A DNA stretch of 64,000 nt from Nautilus pompilius (taxonomy: Eukaryota > Mollusca > Cephalopoda > Nautilida > Nautilidae), in contig JACATO010001017.1 of the NCBI GenBank assembly GCA_018389105.1, positions 131,501 to 195,500 on the forward strand. The letters run 5' to 3'. Each line of letters begins with the position of its first letter. Within the stretch, counting starts at the first letter, position 1. The position numbers and the translations under genes were made by a program. Below the pieces are notes generated by a model that ran no database searches, was not told the origin of the DNA, and saw nothing but the letters and a program-made list of their open reading frames with translations. Below, one piece after another: positions 1-12,617 of the stretch.

Positions 1-714
1 TCTCTGTCTCATTTTCACGTTTCTGCTTTTACACGTTCCCCGGTCTGCAGATCTACTAAAATTAAGACGGAAATTAAATATATATAAATATAAATATTAT
101 TTATTTTATTATTATTGCCGAAGGACTTTTTGTCTGCGGAAGACATCCACAGAGAGGATTAATTATTTATTTTTTTTTGTTGCAAGCAGTCGGTTATTCT
201 CTGCCCATGAAAGAAAACACTGCCATATTATCCCTTCACTTCTTGGCATCTCTCTCTCTCTCTCTCTCTCCCTTTTCCGCAAAGCTGTTATACCCAAATC
301 AAAGGAAGCTTTTGTTTGTTTCCGCGTACATTAGGTCTAAAAAAAAACAAACACAACTGTAAATCGGTTTCTCTAATAATCGCCTAAGAGTTGATCATTC
401 TCCTTGTTTATATGCATCGCGATCTCAGGCATCCCATAATGCATCAGCCACCGAAACGTTGACAGTGAGGATATTATTTGAATTAATTCGTCTCTGCTGA
501 TTTTTCGTTTGGATTCAACTTGATAGTAACGAAAGCTGAATTTTCGTCTTCCGTCCCGTACTCAGCGGGAATTCGTCTCCATCTTGTGCCATTTGCAGGA
601 GCGACTGTGCTGGGTCTGCGGACGTGTCCGCCCGTGGACATCAGAGGTGCTTGCATAACCGCTGAGCAGGCGTTTCCGGCGAAGCGCGGTCCTCCTTGTG
701 CAGAGCACCTGCGA
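1..714. other. AT-rich flank, no gene seen
   Basis: AT-rich sequence with a short pure CT tract around 248-272 and no open frame I would defend. The 61-codon frame over 177-362 runs through the CT tract and starts at a non-ATG codon, so I treat it as chance. From about 540 to 714 base composition becomes more GC-rich, without a recognisable signal. Confidence 0.5.
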
Positions 715-774
<60 letters not shown>

Positions 775-909
775 ATCTCTCTCTCTCTCTCTCTCTTCAT
801 CTCTCTCCCTCTCTCTCTGTACTGACATCATCTCTCTCTCTCTCTGTACTGACGTCATCTCTCTCTCTCTCTCTCTCTCCCTCTCTCTCTGTACTGACAT
901 CATCTCTCT

Positions 910-949
<40 letters not shown>
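715..949 (+). repeat. CT tract with CRE-core minisatellite, locus 1
   Basis: About 235 bp of CT dinucleotides interrupted by ttcat spacers and by three copies of the 12-base core gtactgacgtca at 819, 846 and 891. The middle copy is intact. The outer two read gacatca, which is a CpG-to-CpA change. Because CT-type DNA rarely contains stops, both strands carry long artefactual open frames (Ser-Leu repeats on plus, Arg-Glu repeats on minus). The array ends sharply at a GC-rich segment that holds a SINE-like head. Confidence 0.95.
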
Positions 950-1039
950 GCGGGTTGGCCCCAATCGCCTGAAGAGTCACTGCCCGTGCTAGGTCTCTCG
1001 CTGATAGGGCTTGTCAGCATCCGTAGTACACGACTCGCT

Positions 1040-1110
1040 TGATCGCCGGGGATTCGATCGCATCTTTCTGCTTGGGCAGCGTGCCCCTTCAGTTGCGCCA
1101 CTACTGCTGC
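1040..1110 (-). repeat. tRNA-like SINE head (minus strand)
   Basis: On the minus strand a box A-like motif tggcgcaactg (complement of about 1089-1100) is followed about 40 bases later by a box B-like motif gatcgaatccc (complement of about 1049-1060). This spacing and order are those of an RNA polymerase III internal promoter in a tRNA or a tRNA-derived SINE. I could not fold a complete cloverleaf, and no tail is obvious before the CT array at 949, so a degenerate SINE 5-prime end is more likely than a functional tRNA. Confidence 0.35.
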
Positions 1111-1512
1111 ATCCGCCCAGACGGCAGTACCCGACCGATAAAGACCCCGTGTGAGGGCCCTGAAACCGAATCAGCTTTTCCCCGCAGCGCGCAACGAGTG
1201 CCACAAAAATCATCCAATCGCAGTCTTCACTCTTCGTCAGTGCTGCCTGGCGGCGATGGTCGGGTAAAACGAGTCATTCGTGATCGATGGGGTACGTGCG
1301 TACGCCGTCTATCCCTCACCCCTCCCCACCTCGGGCCGGCCCTTCCCGTCCGCGACCAGGGGGGGAAAACGATTTCTCGGTTTCGGACTGTGAATGTCGG
1401 CGCGGAAGGAAGAACCAACTCGACACAACAGCCGAGAATGAAATCGGGACGGAGGCGAAAGTTAGTCACGTGTTACGTTCCGCGGAGGGGAGATAACTCT
1501 TCAAGCGCTTAC

Positions 1513-1564
1513 CTCTCCGCCCTTCACCGCCGTATTGACGTTAGAGACATCTCTATAAAATAAA
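1513..1564 (-). CDS. candidate internal exon, unknown product (pairs with 1974-2092)
   Basis: This is a minus-strand segment of 52 nt between an acceptor (reading gattttgtttcgcag) and a donor (gag followed by gtaagc). The open frame is one base plus 17 codons: LFYRDVSNVNTAVKGGE. The single leading base completes the split codon left by the candidate upstream exon at 1974-2092, giving Cys, so the two segments join in frame. Alternatively an ATG 20 bases upstream (MKILFRS...) could start a short frame through the same region. The product is not recognised. Phase agreement has a one-in-three chance, so this is a hypothesis only. Confidence 0.18.
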
Positions 1565-1973
1565 CTGCGAAACAAAATCTTCATAGTTTAAACGTCAAAG
1601 AAATTAAGTTTCTACTCTTTTCCCCAGATGGTCCACCTTGTTTTAAACCAAAACAACAAAAAACCAGGTGTTGACTCTCCAAGTCAATTATGTTTATCAT
1701 AGACGCTTTTATCTCTCATCCTATTCTCCTCGCTACGTTTTCGTTTTGCGAAATATTTCTTTCCTTCTATTTTCTTCCTCTTCTTTGTCGTCGAAACCAT
1801 TATGAATCAATGTTTAGCTCCCCCGTTCCTCGCACTTCGTAGACTCATGCATATTTATGCAGTCGAAGATACCAGCCGTTGATGATTTTGCTATTCCCCG
1901 TAGTATTGTGCATTCTCCGTCATCTGTTATAAGTCGCATGCCGCTCCCCCAACAGGCCTAAGCTATTACTCAC

Positions 1974-2092
1974 CAATATCTCATAGCATCCTCTTCAGCC
2001 GCCTGATCAATTCCCTTCACGGTGTCACCCTCCCCCTCAGCGTATCGTTGTTCCCATTTCCCTGACATCTTCCGAACCATCTTCACAGCCAT
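1974..2092 (-). CDS. candidate first coding exon, unknown product
   Basis: On the minus strand an ATG in good Kozak context (A at -3, G at +4) opens a 39-codon frame beginning MAVKMVRKMSGKWEQRYAEG. The frame ends in a split codon directly at a consensus donor, gtgagt. The composition looks coding-like: charged, mixed, with no repeat. Without splicing the frame stops immediately after the donor (TGG TGA), as would be expected for a real exon edge, although this can also happen by chance. A compatible downstream exon is at 1513-1564, about 410 bases away. I recognise no domain. Confidence 0.22.
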
Positions 2093-2269
2093 TTCCAGCT
2101 ACGGCAACAGTTTTACTGGATACCCAGACGAAACTGTTTACTCGCATTTTGTCAGAGCATCTCTGCAATATTAATTACGTTGAGGATATTGCATGCGGTA
2201 TCTTTGTTTCGTTGTTAGCTGTGGTCTTTTATTTATTAAGACTTCTACTTTACTTGTCAATAAATGATT

Positions 2270-2350
2270 CTCCTCCTCTCTCTCTCTCTCTCTTTCTGTG
2301 TGTACTAACGCCATATCTCTCTGTACTGATGTCATCTCTCTCTCTACTGT
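2270..2350 (+). repeat. CRE-core minisatellite, locus 2 (degenerate)
   Basis: A short CT tract with two decayed cores: gtactaacgcca near 2302 and gtactgatgtca at 2323-2334. The second differs from the intact core by one CpG-to-TpG transition. It has the same CT-on-plus orientation as locus 1. Confidence 0.85.
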
Positions 2351-5300
2351 ATAGCTGTGTTATTTATATATATATATATTTATTTAATTGTAGGGCTATT
2401 TCTAAGCATGTAATTCTCATTAATACATAGCCAATAAATATGTCCAAGTAATAACTTGCTGTTGGCTAATTTTTTCGCCTTCTTACTCCATCCAAGAAGT
2501 ACTCAATTTAGTTTAGCCTATTGGACAAATTACGGCTTAATGCAATACTCTCCCCTCTCCTCCCACCAAAAATACATGAACTTTGCTATTTCACCTTCTT
2601 TACTCCTGTTTTCAGCTCCGAGTCACTACAAAATAGATTTTTAAAAAGTAAATAATAAAAGATTTACTTAGATTCAGCAGCGATACAATTTAAAGTTCGC
2701 ACAAGCGGGAACTTCCCGCTCGACACGGGATCTGTTATACATGGGACAACTAATCTTTAAGAAGGAAATGGCCATCCACCCCAGCCAAGAAGAAAGAGTC
2801 CGAACACAACCGGAGTGGAGACAAGTTTAAAATGTACCCAGCGTTTCGGTATGACCTAAGACAAGTCGGGCGAGATTAAGAAGATTAGTAATAAAGACAA
2901 AGAAGGGGGGCGTGGCTATCGGGCATCGGTCTTAGACTGTCGTCAAGGAGAGACTCGACGATTCGGTACAACACCAGGTCCAACCTTTTGCCATTGTTTC
3001 TTGAAGTCTTGGTGCTTTGGACACCATGCGATTAAACGACGAGAAAGTTCGCCCCGACAGCTGAGAAATGAACCCGGGTGTTGTTTTGGAACTGTGTTTC
3101 CGATGTTTAATACCACAACAGCAGGAATCTTTGGCGCGGGGGGGGGAGGATCCCTCATCTTTAAAAGACAAAAAGGCGTCCGAATAGAACACGACTCTCA
3201 AGACAAGTCTTTGATGACGTCATTTTGTTTTCTTCAAAGCGAACCGTATACAATTCCCATGATATTTATCAGTTAGATTTTCAGATGGCCTCTGTTATAC
3301 CGTTTGGGCAAGAACTCCCAGACAAGCCACGCACCAAAAGAAAAACTTGGATTAATTTTTTTTTTTTCTTTTACGAAAACATATTGTCAACAGAAAGATG
3401 GCATTGCCTCCGGAAGCTACGACGTCAATAGAAGAGCTCTGAAATTAGCTGACGCCTTTAGTTACCGCCCCTCGTTTGTTGCCTGCTCTTCTCTGCTCTA
3501 AAGATCCTTCGCATTCTTCAATAAAACCGTTCGCCGGGAAATTAACCGATTTTATTTTACACTTAAGCCCGAATATTCTCGCTTCTTGGTTTCTTATTCG
3601 TGAACTCGCCGCAGTAGTTTCGCCATTCGACGCGGAAGTAATTTACCTGAGAATTAACTATCCGATCGAACGTCAGGCTTGCGCTTGTACGCCTCTTTTC
3701 CGTCTTGAATCATGTCTCAACCAGACTGACAGTCGTTACGATTTCACCGGAAGTCCACTGCCATTTTTATCGTTTGGACAAAAATTCGATCGATGCTAAA
3801 CGCTTTCATTTGAAGATCGACGATCGAGCGTTAATAAAAATTGTGCATTGTCTTCAGTTTTTTTTCCTTTTAGCCCTCGCCGAATCCGAAACAGTGGCCA
3901 GTGCGTTGATAAGTGGAATCATTTTTGTTCTACTGGCCAAGCGGACAAACAAATTAATTATAACGATGGGGAAAGCAAGATTACTTCATTACGGATGATG
4001 ACATGCTTCCCTTGTCTCGCGTCTCGGTTTAAGACAAACTCCGTCACAATGTTTTCGTGCTGTCACAGTCAAAGGACTAACCGGAACTCAGAAGAAAAAC
4101 ATTAAGCTGAGACGGCTGTTCGCTTATCGCTATTGTTGAGTCACAAGGGCTTGGCTAGCAGCGAATGTTTTCATTCGATATGATCGTGGCCCGCCAGTGC
4201 TCGGTCAGGCGTGACTCCGTTTTCCATGTGGCCCGACCGTTTGATCTAAACTTTAATCTCTCCAGCCATGCGGATTCTAGTCCGTCGACAAAACCGTCTT
4301 CGTTCTGGTCTGCCAGGAGTAGATTTATACCACCACAATGGTGACTTGTTATCGTTTAACACTTTTTCTTTTAAAACATTGTTCCATCTTTGAGATGTTC
4401 GTGCGAGATTAGAAGTTTACCTGTTTGGCCAGATAGTCCGGCAGAGCTTGTACAAGCCCAAACCGGTATGGACCAAGTAGACCACGTGCCATGCTGGTAA
4501 CGGACTTGGGAGTCCCGTACTTTAGAAAGGTGCGAAATCTGGTCAAAATGGTAGCGAGAAACAGAGCTTCTGGGGGGGGTGATTCGTTTCGATGTCTGGT
4601 GTCGTGGATACAGCAGAAATGGCGAGGTTTTCTACAGGTTGATTCGTCTAAGTGCGGAAACGGGACGAAGGGAACGGCTCCCGACGGGAATAAAGAGCAG
4701 GACGTGATTTTGATGGCAAGGTGCGCTCCTGACTTCTGTGAAGTTTGTGAGAAGGCGTCCTCACGTACATAAGGTTCGCCCGCAAAAATCCAAGGCGATT
4801 AGGACCGGGATGGATTATTATTATATTAGGGTGCCGAGTGAGACTTAGTTGTGACGAACGACGTGGCTGATCGAATGGACAGCGTCAAACGTCGTCCCGC
4901 CGCTGCGTGCGTGTTTGATCGGCTTGGTTTACTCCGTAGCCATGTACGCACGATAAACTCTCATCTCTGTGTTGATCGCGACTCCTGCATCGCAAGGCTA
5001 TAACAATTCCTGTAGGGGAATCGCCAGCCGACATTAGAAGGATCCTGTTATCACTGGCTTACATAAAAAGAGAGAGGAATGAGAGGAGACGGTTACTTCA
5101 TCAAAAATCAGTTAATTCCACCTCGAATAATATAGATCATTAGTGTCTGAAGCATTTGGAAGTTACTCGGCGTAATGAACGAAGCGGGATTGTATCCAGA
5201 GGTCAGCAGTCGCGAAGAAAAGATAAATAAAACAGCAGAAGATGGACAGGTAAATCCGGCAGGATAAATGCTTGGTGTTACAGGGATAAACCTACGATTT

Positions 5301-6840
5301 GTCGACTTTTATCTTGGTTTTCCTATCTTCCAGGAATTCTTGCCAATAAAAAATTTAATTTATCTTCAGGGTTACGCGAAGCCGAAGGATTAAAGATCCT
5401 TTCATGAACAGGCTCAAAAACGGAAATGTTGCTTCTTCCACTCGCATAACGCCGTTCATTACTCGCGGTGTGAGAGTTCCAGCTACTCTCTGCCCTGTTT
5501 ATCTTTCACAGTACGTCGCCATTCGGCACTTGTAGTAAGTGCTAGCCCTTCGTCATTCGCCCAGCGTGACGCCAACGCACTCCTTCCCGCAAATGACGTC
5601 ATCGCAGACTCGACTTAAGGATATAAGCGTGTGATTCATCGCGCACGTCTCCTTTATGAGTTCATCGCAGATGCCGGTTCCAATCGGATCGCCAGTTGGT
5701 CAGAACGTGTGACGGAAACGAGGCGAGCGGAGAAAAAAGAAAAATTTTTTTTTTTTTTTTTCTGTTAAAGAAGAACCGGAAGGAAAATGTCTGGCACAGT
5801 TAAATGAACAGCTTACGTGGGTTTCCCCCCCCCACGAAATAAACAGATCGCTGATATTCTTAACGTTTTCAGCAGCGCGGAGCTCATCGCCAAATCACCA
5901 GACAACAACGGCAGCTCGGTGCGCAGAATAATCAATATTACAGCCCCGTATGGTAACAATGTGGCACTTACCAAATGCTGATAGGAATGAATGAGAGCTC
6001 CACCGCGCGGAAAGGTAAATTCATTTAAAAAGTGAATTTTTAATCGCCCCCTGAAGGCGACGTAGGAATAAACGCTGTAATTTTCCCAAAATTAAAGTTC
6101 TTATTAAGTTTCCGGAACCGAGAGTGGTCTGAATATTAGAGTATTTCACGAAATCTTCCTCGTTCCCAGCTGCTTATGGGGTAATATAGCTCAATCATCG
6201 GGTTAGTCTCTCTTCTAGAGACTGGTGAACGAAGAAACACCAATATATATACAAATTGAGATACATATTATTATACGAAGCTGGACGCACCTTTTTATTT
6301 AGTGGTCGCTGTGGAATTATTAAGGACATAATTTATAATTTAGCTGCGTAGAGGACGACGATGCTGTCAGGTCTCGCTCACGGCGGTTGCTTATTATCGA
6401 CTGCTCTCGCCATCGTGCGTGACGAGTTGCGTTTGACGGCACAGATTAGGTTCTTATACGGGTCCTACGGTTCTAGATTTGGCTGTCCCGACAATAAATC
6501 CATCTGGCCAAAATTTGGATGTTTCATATTCGATTACGTATAGAATACCAATGTAAAAATGTCAGCATCACCTGGCCGGAAAACAGGTGGATCTCGCGAT
6601 CGGGGCCGGCGACAAAGTCTTTTTTTTTCTTCGAAAGGACCTTGGACACATACATCGAGGAACTGTGGCAAATATTGTCGCAATTTCTCCAGATGCAGAG
6701 GCTTGGAAGGCTGGCCACAATGGCTACGTCCGCGCCAGCCGTCGTAATTAAGTCGATAACGTCGTCCCACGCGAAGGAAATAATTAAAATTAAAGAGAAG
6801 ATGCCGCCGATCAAACGGTAAACTCAACCGAAGTTAGAGA
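2351..6840. other. 4.5 kb without a recognisable gene
   Basis: Mixed AT-rich sequence with long homopolymer runs: T18 near 5744-5761 and G/C runs near 3141, 4571 and 5826. Open frames here are 60-107 codons, overlap on both strands and show no motif I recognise. The 15-base motif near 2846 (cgtttcggtatgacc) recurs with one change near 28922, which may mark a low-copy dispersed repeat. A CRE plus TATA-like arrangement at 5594-5627 is listed separately. Confidence 0.5.
5594..5627 (+). promoter_or_regulatory. possible CRE plus TATA promoter element
   Basis: A perfect TGACGTCA at 5594-5601 lies 20 bases upstream of atataag at 5621-5627. The segment is outside any GA/CT array. The geometry resembles a cAMP-responsive core promoter, with a start site expected near 5650 on the plus strand. 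No coding exon with a clear donor follows, so this is only a pattern match. Confidence 0.15.
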
Positions 6841-6864
6841 TGGTGTGTGTGTGTGTGTGTGTGT
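6841..6864. repeat. (TG)n microsatellite
   Basis: Eleven to twelve TG dinucleotides just upstream of the transposase remnant. They may mark the truncated 5-prime end of that element. Confidence 0.9.
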
Positions 6865-6873
6865 AGCTCATAA

Positions 6874-7475
6874 AAAGAGCATCTTGTAATGGTCTGGTCA
6901 GAGGACAAAAACCTGAAGTTCGGATGGCGTCTACTCTTCTTCAGCGTCCAGATTTCGTTTCGACATTTCACTCGTATAAATGGTGCCGGGGTTAACACCT
7001 ATCAGAAACCTTCAACTTTGAAGTGTCCAGTCTACGGTACGGTCGAGTACGGAGGTGGCAGCGTCATGGTGTGGAATGCAATCTGGAATAGTGGAAAGAC
7101 AGGAATTGGCTTAAAGAAGAACGCTTCAGTTTTTCCGTATACATTGCCACTGTAAACGCATATCCATCCCCCTATCTTTGTAGCAAGACATGCTGAGATT
7201 CCACCCATGTATTCTGCAGGAGGATGGCGCTACCACGACTTCTGTGTGACTACTCTCCGAAAGAGAAATCGACGCGCCCAACTTTAAACCCAAAGTCTTG
7301 ATACAAATCTGATCTACACATGTTGGAGAGTCTGGATCGCCAGCTGAGAGCACTCTGTCCACGTGCAGCAAATATGATCGATTTCAGATCGATAACATTC
7401 ACCAGACAATAATACAAAATCTTGTTCATTCATGGCCAAAGGAGGTTCTTTTGTGCTGCAAAAGTTGGTCTTGAT
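6874..7475 (+). pseudogene. Tc1/mariner-type transposase remnant
   Basis: The first frame (6889-7155) contains VWSEDKNLKF, which matches the region around the first catalytic Asp of Tc1 transposases (usually FSDE). It also contains YGGGSVMVWNAIWNSGKTGI (about 7048-7107), close to the family signature GGGSVMVWG. In a second frame from 7202 come ILQEDGATTTSV, matching the QQDNAPxHT motif with the second catalytic Asp, and IHQTIIQNLVHSWPKEV (about 7390-7440), matching the C-terminal xxLxxSMPRR motif. The remnant has at least one frameshift between 7140 and 7202 and two in-frame stops, and the first Asp-Glu pair reads Glu-Asp. The DNA-binding N-terminus is missing and I saw no terminal inverted repeats. 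The element cannot encode an active enzyme. Confidence 0.8.
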
Positions 7476-10400
7476 TCTGCGACCAAATCTTGATGCGGGT
7501 CTTTCTCAGCAGTCCACTACGCCAGCAAGGGGGTGTCTTCCAAATAACTGGCATTTACTTAGGATATTTAAATCTTTCTCTCAGCAGGAGCATCCAGATT
7601 CTACTGATGTAGATCTTGCTTTGGTGCCAAGTGATATCAACCGATTTCACAGTACCTTCGTGGACGACTTTAATCTTGAATTCCTTGCAGAATCGGGCCA
7701 GGCTTTCCGGCTGATCCTTCGAAAGCTTCCATACAGTTATTCGCAAGGATGAGGTAGAAAGAGACAAGCTCACAGCCGTACCTTCGGTCACTTTATAGAT
7801 AAACCACTTGGACTATTCGAAAAGTAGAAATGCCTACTGCAAACATTATCGCACACCTAAACAAAACAACTTTTAGGGCCACACCCTGATGATGCCGGCA
7901 GAGGAAAGATCGTCAAAATGTAGGTTGGGAAATGGCCGGACCAGCCGTCTAGGTTCTATGGGTAAAAATTCCCTGCTTTTATCTAAATAATTATCCGATG
8001 GCTTCGCACCATTAGTCGTCCAAGATGTCACCTGGTATGAAAATTTTACACATGTATCCATTCTTCCTTATTCTATTTCACGAGAGCAACAAATAAAGCG
8101 ATTAAGTCAAGTTATCTTTTTAAATTCCATATCCATCCGGGACTTTTTAAATTCTTCTGTTCGCAATATCTTTATCTCTAAATGCAATAAACCAGTCTCC
8201 CAGATCTCCACTTTCTCTTTTCAACTTCTGGCCGTATTTTAAAAGCCTAGATACAAAGCGTTCTATATAAACACTCACCGGGAAGTATTCCATCGATCTT
8301 ATTGATTGCAGCGGAGTGCTCCTCAGACGGGGTTTTTATAGAAATCCGCTTTGAAAGGTTTGACGAACGTGAGAAAATAGTTATCCTTTGCATATGTCGG
8401 CTGCTGGCATCGCCTCCGGCTACCGGGCAGACGTGACACATCACAGAATATCCAAGTACAAGTGTCAATTTAAGTTTATTGGAAATTTCTCCGGACATTC
8501 AAGAGATTTCCGGAGAAATGGTTAACGTGGCTATGAAACCGATCTTTCTTATTTCTCCTATGTTTGTTTATTTGTGTTCCCTTCAAAATGCTTTTATCAA
8601 CATATTAGACACGTACCGGCTCGGCGTGATAAGATGTATAATGCAAATTAGATTTTCCGTGTATTTCTCGGCGTATGTATATGTTAGATTTCCTGTCGCC
8701 CCCCGAAAATTCCTTTTGCGTTTCAAGTATCCCTAGCCGTGTCTGTGGAGGATGCTAAACTGAACCGTTCCGACTTATCAAGGTACTATGCGTAATGACC
8801 TTCAACGTGTTATCGGGGGCCCTAGCAACGCAATACGATGAGAGATTTCTTAAAAGGAATACCATTCCAAGCGCCAGCGGAACCGTGGCATGGCATTAAT
8901 TAACGTAGGTCTTCGGGAAAGAAGATTCATTTCCTACCAATCATCAGATACCGGGCTGCGCTCTTATTGTTGTTTCCGTAGTTACGAGCGACGAACGGTC
9001 GTCATGACCCTGCATCGATACCGTTAGCTCCCTTTCTTGCTTCCTGGCAATAAAATGATAACGATGCACATATGAAGACTGACCCCCCCCATAAAAAAAT
9101 GTAAATAATTCAAAACAAATCTGTAATTTTGTTTATTCGTTATTATTTCATTTTTTAAAATAATTATATAAATATATATGCATTTTCCTGTTTGCTTTAG
9201 CCAAATAATCACTCGGAGAAAGAAACCTTTCTTCCTTAATGAAGTGGCGCGCCTGCGCCGTTATTGTGTACCCATAATGCCCTGCTACGCATGGTTATTA
9301 ATGGTTTCCTTCCACATAAGTTTTATTGTTTGTTTTTTTTCCTTTTTTCTAAACACAGCCGTCGTTTTACTGCATTCAATGCCTAAAGGAAAGTTGGAAT
9401 TATCAACGCAAGAGAAGGTTACCTTAGGACCGTTTAGCGAACTTAACGATAGGTGTCGCTCGCTCGATCCATGGGCGCTGAAGTGATCGCCAGAGGGCGT
9501 TCTAATGTACGCCGTGCGAAATATGGTTGCGATCTCTGAGACGAAGTTATAAACGAAAGTATTCGAACATAACACCGATGAGGTTAGATTTTAGCGATGG
9601 TTTTAAATCTGCGATTGTCGTCTGCTCTCGGCGATCAGCGAGGAGATAACGTCGATCGCGTGCAGTCGGTCGGGCGTGATGGCTGATGGAAATGGTAGAC
9701 GATGGCCTTTCGGTGTCAGGAGCTGGCTGAAACTCTAGCTGGCGGCGGCGGCGGCGGGGGAAACGGGGTAAAGTTCTTAACGACCTCTTAATTCTTAGAC
9801 ACCACTCCGTCTCCAGCTTCCAGATTGTTTCCGACGCCGGCAACTCGTTCGTTCGCGTTCTCTGAAAAAAATAGGGAGTCGCTGTCTTGGTGGAATCTCC
9901 TGCTTCAAACCGCCGCGGCAGCCATTTTAGCCCGGCTTCAAGTCGCATCGATCCCTCGGGCATTGCGCGTGCTAAGTAAGCCTAAACGATCGACAAAGAT
10001 AAGGAGAGAAATTCGCAACTATCTGATTAACGACGGCTGCTCGCGTATACACGTATCTCGTGGTCATGGAAACCGTTCGTTTCCAACAACACCGCCAATA
10101 ACCCTCCCTCTCTCACTCCATCCATCCATCCACCCTCCCTCCCAGTCACGTCGGCGCAGAAGGACGGACGTCGACGCGACGGATGTAAACATACGCCGTG
10201 AAAAGTAGTGCCGCGACTTTTTTTTTTTTTTTACCGAGCAGAAACATTTGTTTCATCTCGAGTAAATTTGCGAAAGGCGCAGTACCTCCATGGATAATTA
10301 AGCCATGTTTCTAGCCCCCCCCCAGACCCCCTCACGTGTCGAAGTTGTTATCGGTCGGCGGTCTTTGATGACGGTTTCCAACGGCAACCAGTCACGAGTT

Positions 10401-12600
10401 GCATTTCGCGTTACGCGTCGTGCAATAATGATTCACAGCCGGCTGACGTTAAAAAAAAAAAAACTGGGTGGTTCGAGTTATCGGCCTTCTCGCATTACCT
10501 GGTTCCTTGTTTATCCGCTGTGCGCACATGCCGGGGTCCAGCGGTGGATTACGAGAAAGAAAATATTTGCACTCGAGGCTTCCGAGAATAAATGCGATTA
10601 CTTTGCAGTCTGCCGTCACGTCTATTAGAGCCACAACTGGTCGGATTAGTTTAAACTCTCGTCTTGAATGGGGTTAGTTAATATTAATAGACGCTAGTAT
10701 AAGCGGTGGTAATAACAACGATACGTCCATTGACTTCTTTAAAAATAAATCCGTTTTAGAAGTATAAAAAGAAAGAGTATTTGCTGTCTCCTGACTTTTT
10801 AAGGGACGGAGATGTAGCCCCATCCCCCGCCGCCACCATGTTTGACATTCTGACGACCTGGGGAGGGGGGTTTTTTGGTCATAATGGCTGCAGAGAAAAT
10901 TCAGAAGGAAACATTATTTTTGGAAGACGGGGTTGGGGGTGGTGAGATGGAAGGATCTCGCTACCGGTCATATCCGAGAAAAGAAATGAGTGGATGTTGC
11001 ACAAATATTACCTGTAGCAAAGCGATAGACCGGGCGCGGTTTGTTCCCTATTTCAGAGAATCTCCGGTTACCTGGTCTAAGCTCGCAGACATTTTCGTGA
11101 CGATATGATCGGAGTTCATTTTTAAAGGAAAATTCTGGAAAGAAACACATAGATGTTATATATATATACTGGTGTCATACCGTAAACATCTAGGGGGGGG
11201 CAGAAGTATAAGGAAAACACTGGCGACTAGACATGAAGAAGTATTTCTTCGTTAATTGTCCTGGGCCCATAAAAGCTGAGGCTTTTTTTGTAAAAATTAT
11301 TGCCCCACTTTTGACGATCTATCTATCTCTTCTCTCTTTTTTTTTTCTCCTTTAGGTGTCATAGTATATGCATCCTGACTGGTGGGCAGTCTGAAAAACC
11401 TGACCGGAACTGATGGGTCACCTCTAGAGTTAACACGAAAACCTGTCCTTACGCTTCGCCGATAGGAGTCGCCACCGACAGACAGACCGAAGCAATTACG
11501 TGCATGGGGTTTAATTCGCTGGAATCGATAAAGTTCTCGAAATTATTTTTCCGCATTACTAAAGGATCTTTTAGAAAAAAAATAAGAATAATAAAGACGG
11601 CCATTAAATATGTACACGCCGTAATTGTGCGTAAAATGTCAGAAGATAATTAATTTCCATATCTCGGAGTATTAATATATCGCGTATAGATGGTTTTGGG
11701 GACGACTTTTAGCGAGAAAAATGGACCTCGGCTATCCGGTCTAATTCATCGGTGGCAGTAAATCGATGATGGGTTTGTAAACACATCTTAATCATCCGGA
11801 AACGCTACAGCTTTAAGAGATTTGCGAGCCTCGTAGTGTGGATTAAAGATGGTGGCGCGTCCGGCCGGCCGACAGCACGCGCGCACGCGCACAATACATT
11901 AGACCCTGACCGCGTTGCTAATTTCACCCATTCCAACCCAGCCCCATCCCCCTGTTCCTCCCCCCCCCACCTAGATCCCCCATCTCCCTTTCCAGACGAC
12001 TAGGGCTGAGTCCCGCACGATGTGTATGTGTGTGTATATATATAATAAAGTCGAGTGTTCAGGACAGAACGTAAGACTGTTGTGGGCGGGTCCTCTCCCT
12101 CGCCGGAAATTGCTCTCATCATCCCCACGTGCTCTGTCGCCGTAACAATCCGTCATGGTGACTGACAATTGCTTAATAAAACATTTCGTTGCGGAATTTA
12201 TTGAATAGTTTCCTCGGCGCTGCGTTCCATTACGCCAGATATTCCGATGAACCCTGTCGTTTATTCATCATTTATTTTCTCGTTAAAGTACCGCTTTCCA
12301 ATTAGATTGCGGGACGTCAAAACGGATAGTAGCGACAACGGATAAATATAGAAGAAAGGGCTGTCTGCGTCCTATCTTAATGGTATCCTGGTAGCTCTCC
12401 CTCCTCCACCCCTCTCCCAAATTTCATAAGTGGGGGTTAGAGATTAGCCGTCACAGAAATTCTTTTAATTATATTTGTCTTCGATATGCGCGCGCCAAGA
12501 AATCGGAGATGCACGGGAGAAGATGCAATTAAAGGAGCTCAGTATCCAAATTAATGTATAACCGGTTACCGTAAAACAATCGCAAAGAAGCTTAAAATGC
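7476..12600. other. 5.1 kb without a recognisable gene
   Basis: No domain is recognised. Notable items are a CpG-rich stretch at about 9560-10200, open on the minus strand for 138 codons over 9547-9963 but with no family resemblance, T- and A-runs near 10220 and 10450, and a short TA tract near 11158. A minus-strand segment around 8281-8425 is open and ends at a gtgagt donor, but its acceptor is weak. The frame at 9361-9486 follows a strong T-rich acceptor ending near 9358 and contains MPKGKLELSTQEK, faintly like a Tc1 transposase N-terminus. It stops after 35 codons. Confidence 0.45.
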
Positions 12601-12617
12601 GGACGTTCGTATGCGAT

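Noticed and set aside
562..1101. 179-codon minus frame rich in Arg-Glu, and matching plus frames rich in Ser-Leu
   Set aside because: They are read through the CT/GA array. The amino acids are those of CT or GA repeats and no independent coding signal exists.
9361..9486. Tc1 transposase N-terminus (MPKGKLELSTQEK)
   Set aside because: Similarity is limited to about a dozen residues and the frame stops after 35 codons without the helix-turn-helix that should follow.
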